From contig NZ_QVLR01000001.1 in NCBI RefSeq assembly GCF_014822185.1, positions 1-64,000 on the forward strand: 64,000 nucleotides of DNA, given 5' to 3'. The first letter of the stretch is position 1, and the number at the start of each line of letters is the position of its first letter. Made by a program: the position numbers and the translations under genes. The DNA is from Azoarcus sp. Aa7. Its GTDB lineage: Bacteria > Pseudomonadota > Gammaproteobacteria > Burkholderiales > Rhodocyclaceae. Shown piece by piece: positions 61,864 to 64,000 of the stretch. The notes under the pieces are model-generated. The model was not told the origin of the DNA, did no database searches, and saw only the letters and a program-made list of their open reading frames with translations.

Positions 61864-63273
61864 ATGAACGCTCAAGACGTCATGAAGATGATCCAGGAAA
61901 ACGAAGTCCGCTTCGTCGACCTGCGCTTTACCGATACGCGTGGCAAGGAACACCACGTCGGCCTGCCCGTTTCGGCGTTCGAGGAAGATCACTTCGAACA
62001 CGGTCACCCCTTCGACGGCTCCTCGCTGGCCGGCTGGAAGGGCATCCAGGCCTCCGACATGATCCTGCTGCCGGAAGCCCGCACCGCCTACATCGACCCG
62101 TTCTTCGACGAAACCACGCTCGTCCTGACCTGCGACGTCATCGAACCGTCCGACGGCAAGGGCTATGACCGCGACCCGCGCTCGATCGCCAAGCGCGCCG
62201 AAGCCTATCTGAAGAGCACCGGTCTGGGCGACACCGCCTTCTTCGGTCCGGAACCCGAATTCTTCATCTTCGACTCCGTCGAGTGGTCCGTCGACATGTC
62301 GGGCGTGTACAGCAAGATCATCTCGGAAGAAGCCGCGTGGTCGACCGCCGACAAGTTCGAAGGCGGCAACACCGGCCACCGTCCGCGCGTCAAGGGCGGC
62401 TACTTCCCGGTTCCCCCGGTCGACAGCCTGAACGACGTGCGCGCCGCCATGGTGCTCGCACTCGAAGCCGCCGGCGTGCCGGTCGAAGTGCATCACCACG
62501 AAGTCGCGAACGCCGGCCAGTGCGAGATCGGCACCAAGTTCAGCACGCTGACCCAGCGCGCCGACTGGACCCAGATCCTCAAGTACATCGTGCATAACGT
62601 CGCGCACCAGTACGGCAAGACCGCGACCTTCATGCCGAAGCCGATCGTCGGCGACAACGGCTCGGGCATGCACGTGCACCAGTCGATCTGGAAGGACGGC
62701 CAGAACCTGTTCGCGGGCAACGGCTACGCCGGCCTGTCGGAACTCGCGCTGTACTACATCGGCGGCATCATCAAGCACGCCCGCGCGCTGAACGCCATCA
62801 CCAACCCGGGCACCAACTCGTACAAGCGCCTGGTGCCGCACTACGAAGCCCCGACCAAGCTGGCCTACTCGGCCCGCAACCGTTCGGCCTCGATCCGCAT
62901 CCCGTACGTCGCCAACCCGAAGGGCCGCCGCATCGAAGCGCGCTTCCCGGATCCCCTGGCCAACCCGTACCTGTGCTTCGCCGCCCTGATGATGGCCGGC
63001 CTGGACGGCATCCAGAACAAGATCCACCCGGGCGATCCGGCCGACAAGAACCTGTACGACCTGCCGCCGGAAGAGGATGCAATGATCCCGACCGTGTGCA
63101 CCAGTCTCGACCAGGCGCTCGAGTACCTCGACAAGGACCGCGAGTTCCTGACCCGCGGCGGCGTGTTCTCGAACGACTTCATCGACGCCTACATCGCGCT
63201 GAAGATGGAAGAAGTCGACCGCATGCGCATCACCACCCACCCGGTGGAATTCGACATGTACTACAGCCTGTAA
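61864..63273 (+). CDS. glnA: Glutamine synthetase type I
   Basis: 469 aa. GSI-beta features: [46 protein letters not shown], the ATP-binding [32 protein letters not shown] and the adenylylation loop around Tyr in [11 protein letters not shown] near 399. It makes glutamine from glutamate and ammonia. ATG at 61864 follows CAGGAG by five bases; GTG at 61858 is less well placed. NtrC sites and a -24/-12 promoter upstream show nitrogen control, and ntrB lies downstream. Confidence 0.98.
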   Translation: MNAQDVMKMIQENEVRFVDLRFTDTRGKEHHVGLPVSAFEEDHFEHGHPFDGSSLAGWKGIQASDMILLPEARTAYIDPFFDETTLVLTCDVIEPSDGKGYDRDPRSIAKRAEAYLKSTGLGDTAFFGPEPEFFIFDSVEWSVDMSGVYSKIISEEAAWSTADKFEGGNTGHRPRVKGGYFPVPPVDSLNDVRAAMVLALEAAGVPVEVHHHEVANAGQCEIGTKFSTLTQRADWTQILKYIVHNVAHQYGKTATFMPKPIVGDNGSGMHVHQSIWKDGQNLFAGNGYAGLSELALYYIGGIIKHARALNAITNPGTNSYKRLVPHYEAPTKLAYSARNRSASIRIPYVANPKGRRIEARFPDPLANPYLCFAALMMAGLDGIQNKIHPGDPADKNLYDLPPEEDAMIPTVCTSLDQALEYLDKDREFLTRGGVFSNDFIDAYIALKMEEVDRMRITTHPVEFDMYYSL

Positions 63274-63295
63274 TCTCCGGACTGCACTGAGGTCG

Positions 63296-63326
63296 AAAAG
63301 GGACGGGCATTGCCCGTCCCTTTTTT
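63296..63326 (+). terminator. Rho-independent terminator of glnA
   Basis: GGGACGGGCA pairs with TGCCCGTCCC as a 10-bp stem with almost no loop, preceded by AAAA and followed by six T. It ends the glnA transcript before the DUF4124 gene. Confidence 0.92.
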
Positions 63327-63408
63327 ATGGGGTCTAATGCCCCACGTATGCATTGCGGGAGGGCCCACCGCCACACCGCATGCATCCCTGACTCTCCGAC
63401 CGACGGAC

Positions 63409-63876
63409 ATGCGAACACTTCCGGTACTGCTCCTTCTGCTCGTGTCACCCCTGGCCCAGGCCCAGGTCTTCAAGTGCGTGGACGCCAACGGCGCCGTCAC
63501 CTATACCAACGACCGCAACCAGGGCCGCGGCTGCAAGCAGCTGAGCGAGGATCAGACCGTGTCCTCGGTCCCTGCCCCGCCGAAGCGCCCGTCTTCGGCC
63601 GCGCAACCGACTCCGTCGAATTTCCCGCGCGTCGCCCCCGACGCACAACGCGCCCGCGACGACACCCGCCGCCAAGTGCTGGAAAAGGAACTCGCCACCG
63701 AGGAAGAGGCCCTAGCCGAAGCCGAAAAGGCCGTCGCCGAGCAGGAAGGGCGCTACCAGGGCGCCGAGCGCCGGCTGCCCGTCGTCCAGAACCGCCTGCA
63801 ACCGCTGCGCGACACGGTCGAACTGCACCAGCGCAACATCGAGGCCCTCAGGAAGGAACTCGGCAACCTGAAGTAG
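63409..63876 (+). CDS. DUF4124-domain periplasmic protein with coiled coil
   Basis: 155 aa. A signal peptide (residues 1-19, cleavage after AQA) is followed by the DUF4124 motif QVFKCVDANGAVTYTNDRNQGRGCKQL (two Cys), a Pro/Ser-rich linker and an ~75-residue coiled coil (RRQVLEKELATEEEALAEAEKAVAEQEGRYQGAERRL...). Proteins of this kind are common between glnA and ntrB in Rhodocyclales; their function is unknown. ATG at 63409 is chosen because the signal peptide begins there. Confidence 0.85.
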   Translation: MRTLPVLLLLLVSPLAQAQVFKCVDANGAVTYTNDRNQGRGCKQLSEDQTVSSVPAPPKRPSSAAQPTPSNFPRVAPDAQRARDDTRRQVLEKELATEEEALAEAEKAVAEQEGRYQGAERRLPVVQNRLQPLRDTVELHQRNIEALRKELGNLK

Positions 63877-63890
63877 GGGCAACTGCGACC

Positions 63891-63906
63891 TGGCGTGCTT
63901 TTTGCG
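63891..63906 (+). promoter_or_regulatory. Sigma-54-type (-24/-12) promoter motif before ntrB
   Basis: TGGCGTGCTTTTTGCG has GG and GC 10 bases apart and the TTTGC -12 region of the sigma-54 consensus. A start near 63917 would give a ~19-base leader to ntrB. No NtrC site was seen close by. Confidence 0.5.
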
Positions 63907-63935
63907 AGACCCAAAGGGATTCCGAGAACACACCC

Positions 63936-64000
63936 ATGCCGAACACGCCCAAACTCCCCGGTCTCGCGGGCCCCTTCGCCGGGCTCGATCTGCTGTCGTC
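63936..64000 (+). CDS. ntrB: Nitrogen regulation sensor kinase NtrB, N-terminal start (cut by window edge)
   Basis: The frame from ATG at 63936 is open to the edge and gives MPNTPKLPGLAGPFAGLDLL. The FAGLDLL opening, just before the PAS domain, matches betaproteobacterial NtrB (GlnL) proteins. NtrB phosphorylates NtrC under nitrogen limitation through PII. Position after glnA and the DUF4124 gene agrees. Only 21 codons are visible. Confidence 0.65.
   Translation, partial: MPNTPKLPGLAGPFAGLDLLS

Overview
This window is high-GC, tightly packed chromosomal DNA from a betaproteobacterium. Gene content and order (lolB-ispE-tRNA-Gln-prs-rplY-pth-ychF, ftsY-ftsE-ftsX, the M16 peptidase pair-rsmD-coaD-yfhL-type ferredoxin, glnA followed by a DUF4124 gene and ntrB) point to the Rhodocyclales (Azoarcus/Aromatoleum/Thauera type). 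Lineage is inferred from protein character and synteny, not from a search.

Layout. 1-7115: the right end of an IS66-family element runs directly into a translationally coupled cluster. It encodes an SPFH-domain protein, a two-zinc-ribbon DUF4178 membrane protein, a 48-aa membrane peptide, a DUF350 protein, a membrane-bound aminopropyltransferase (SpeE-like), a Tat/lipoprotein FAD amine-oxidase-like enzyme and a pyruvoyl AdoMet decarboxylase (SpeD). This looks like a polyamine-linked membrane system and is the strongest candidate for an under-described function. 7307-13910: ridA, epd, a secreted peptide with two 31-residue repeats, a frameshifted hyi remnant, a bacteriohemerythrin with a Lys/Trp tail, a thioesterase, a methyltransferase, a yejK-type nucleoid protein and a cysteine-dioxygenase-like cupin. 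14066-25213: a LysR regulator divergent from a catabolic cluster with a split transketolase, SDR, TRAP transporter, a second full-length transketolase, hydroxypyruvate reductase and glycerate 2-kinase. Two copies of a ~98-bp palindromic repeat bracket the SDR-TRAP part. 25422-28318: an orphan hybrid histidine kinase and a SPASM-type radical SAM protein.

28448-46135: mostly housekeeping. ftsX-ftsE-ftsY are divergent from two M16 proteins, rsmD, coaD and ferredoxin. A dynamin-like GTPase and mutM follow, then a TPR protein, lolB, ispE, tRNA-Gln, prs, rplY, pth and ychF, and a zeta-like kinase with a small partner. 46348-54578: rluA, then a cell-envelope glycan block with a GtrA-type flippase, a polyprenyl-phosphate GT2, two GT-C (ArnT/PMT-like) transferases, a membrane-anchored sialidase-fold protein and a YdjC/HpnK deacetylase. 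54750-64000: gluQ, an SDR, DUF2789, clsB with its EEP partner, nadA, rhodanese, a CDF transporter, then nitrogen control. glnA has two NtrC-type sites and a -24/-12 promoter, and is followed by a DUF4124 protein and the start of ntrB behind its own -24/-12 motif.

How parts work together. SpeD would make decarboxylated AdoMet for the membrane SpeE-like enzyme, with the FAD enzyme acting on amines outside the inner membrane and the SPFH/DUF4178/DUF350 proteins organising the membrane. In the TRAP cluster an imported polyol or sugar acid would be oxidised by the SDR, cleaved or transferred by the transketolases, and recovered through hydroxypyruvate, glycerate and 2-phosphoglycerate. The GT block would build, flip and transfer lipid-linked sugars. 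These pathway readings are inference; family assignments rest on visible motifs.
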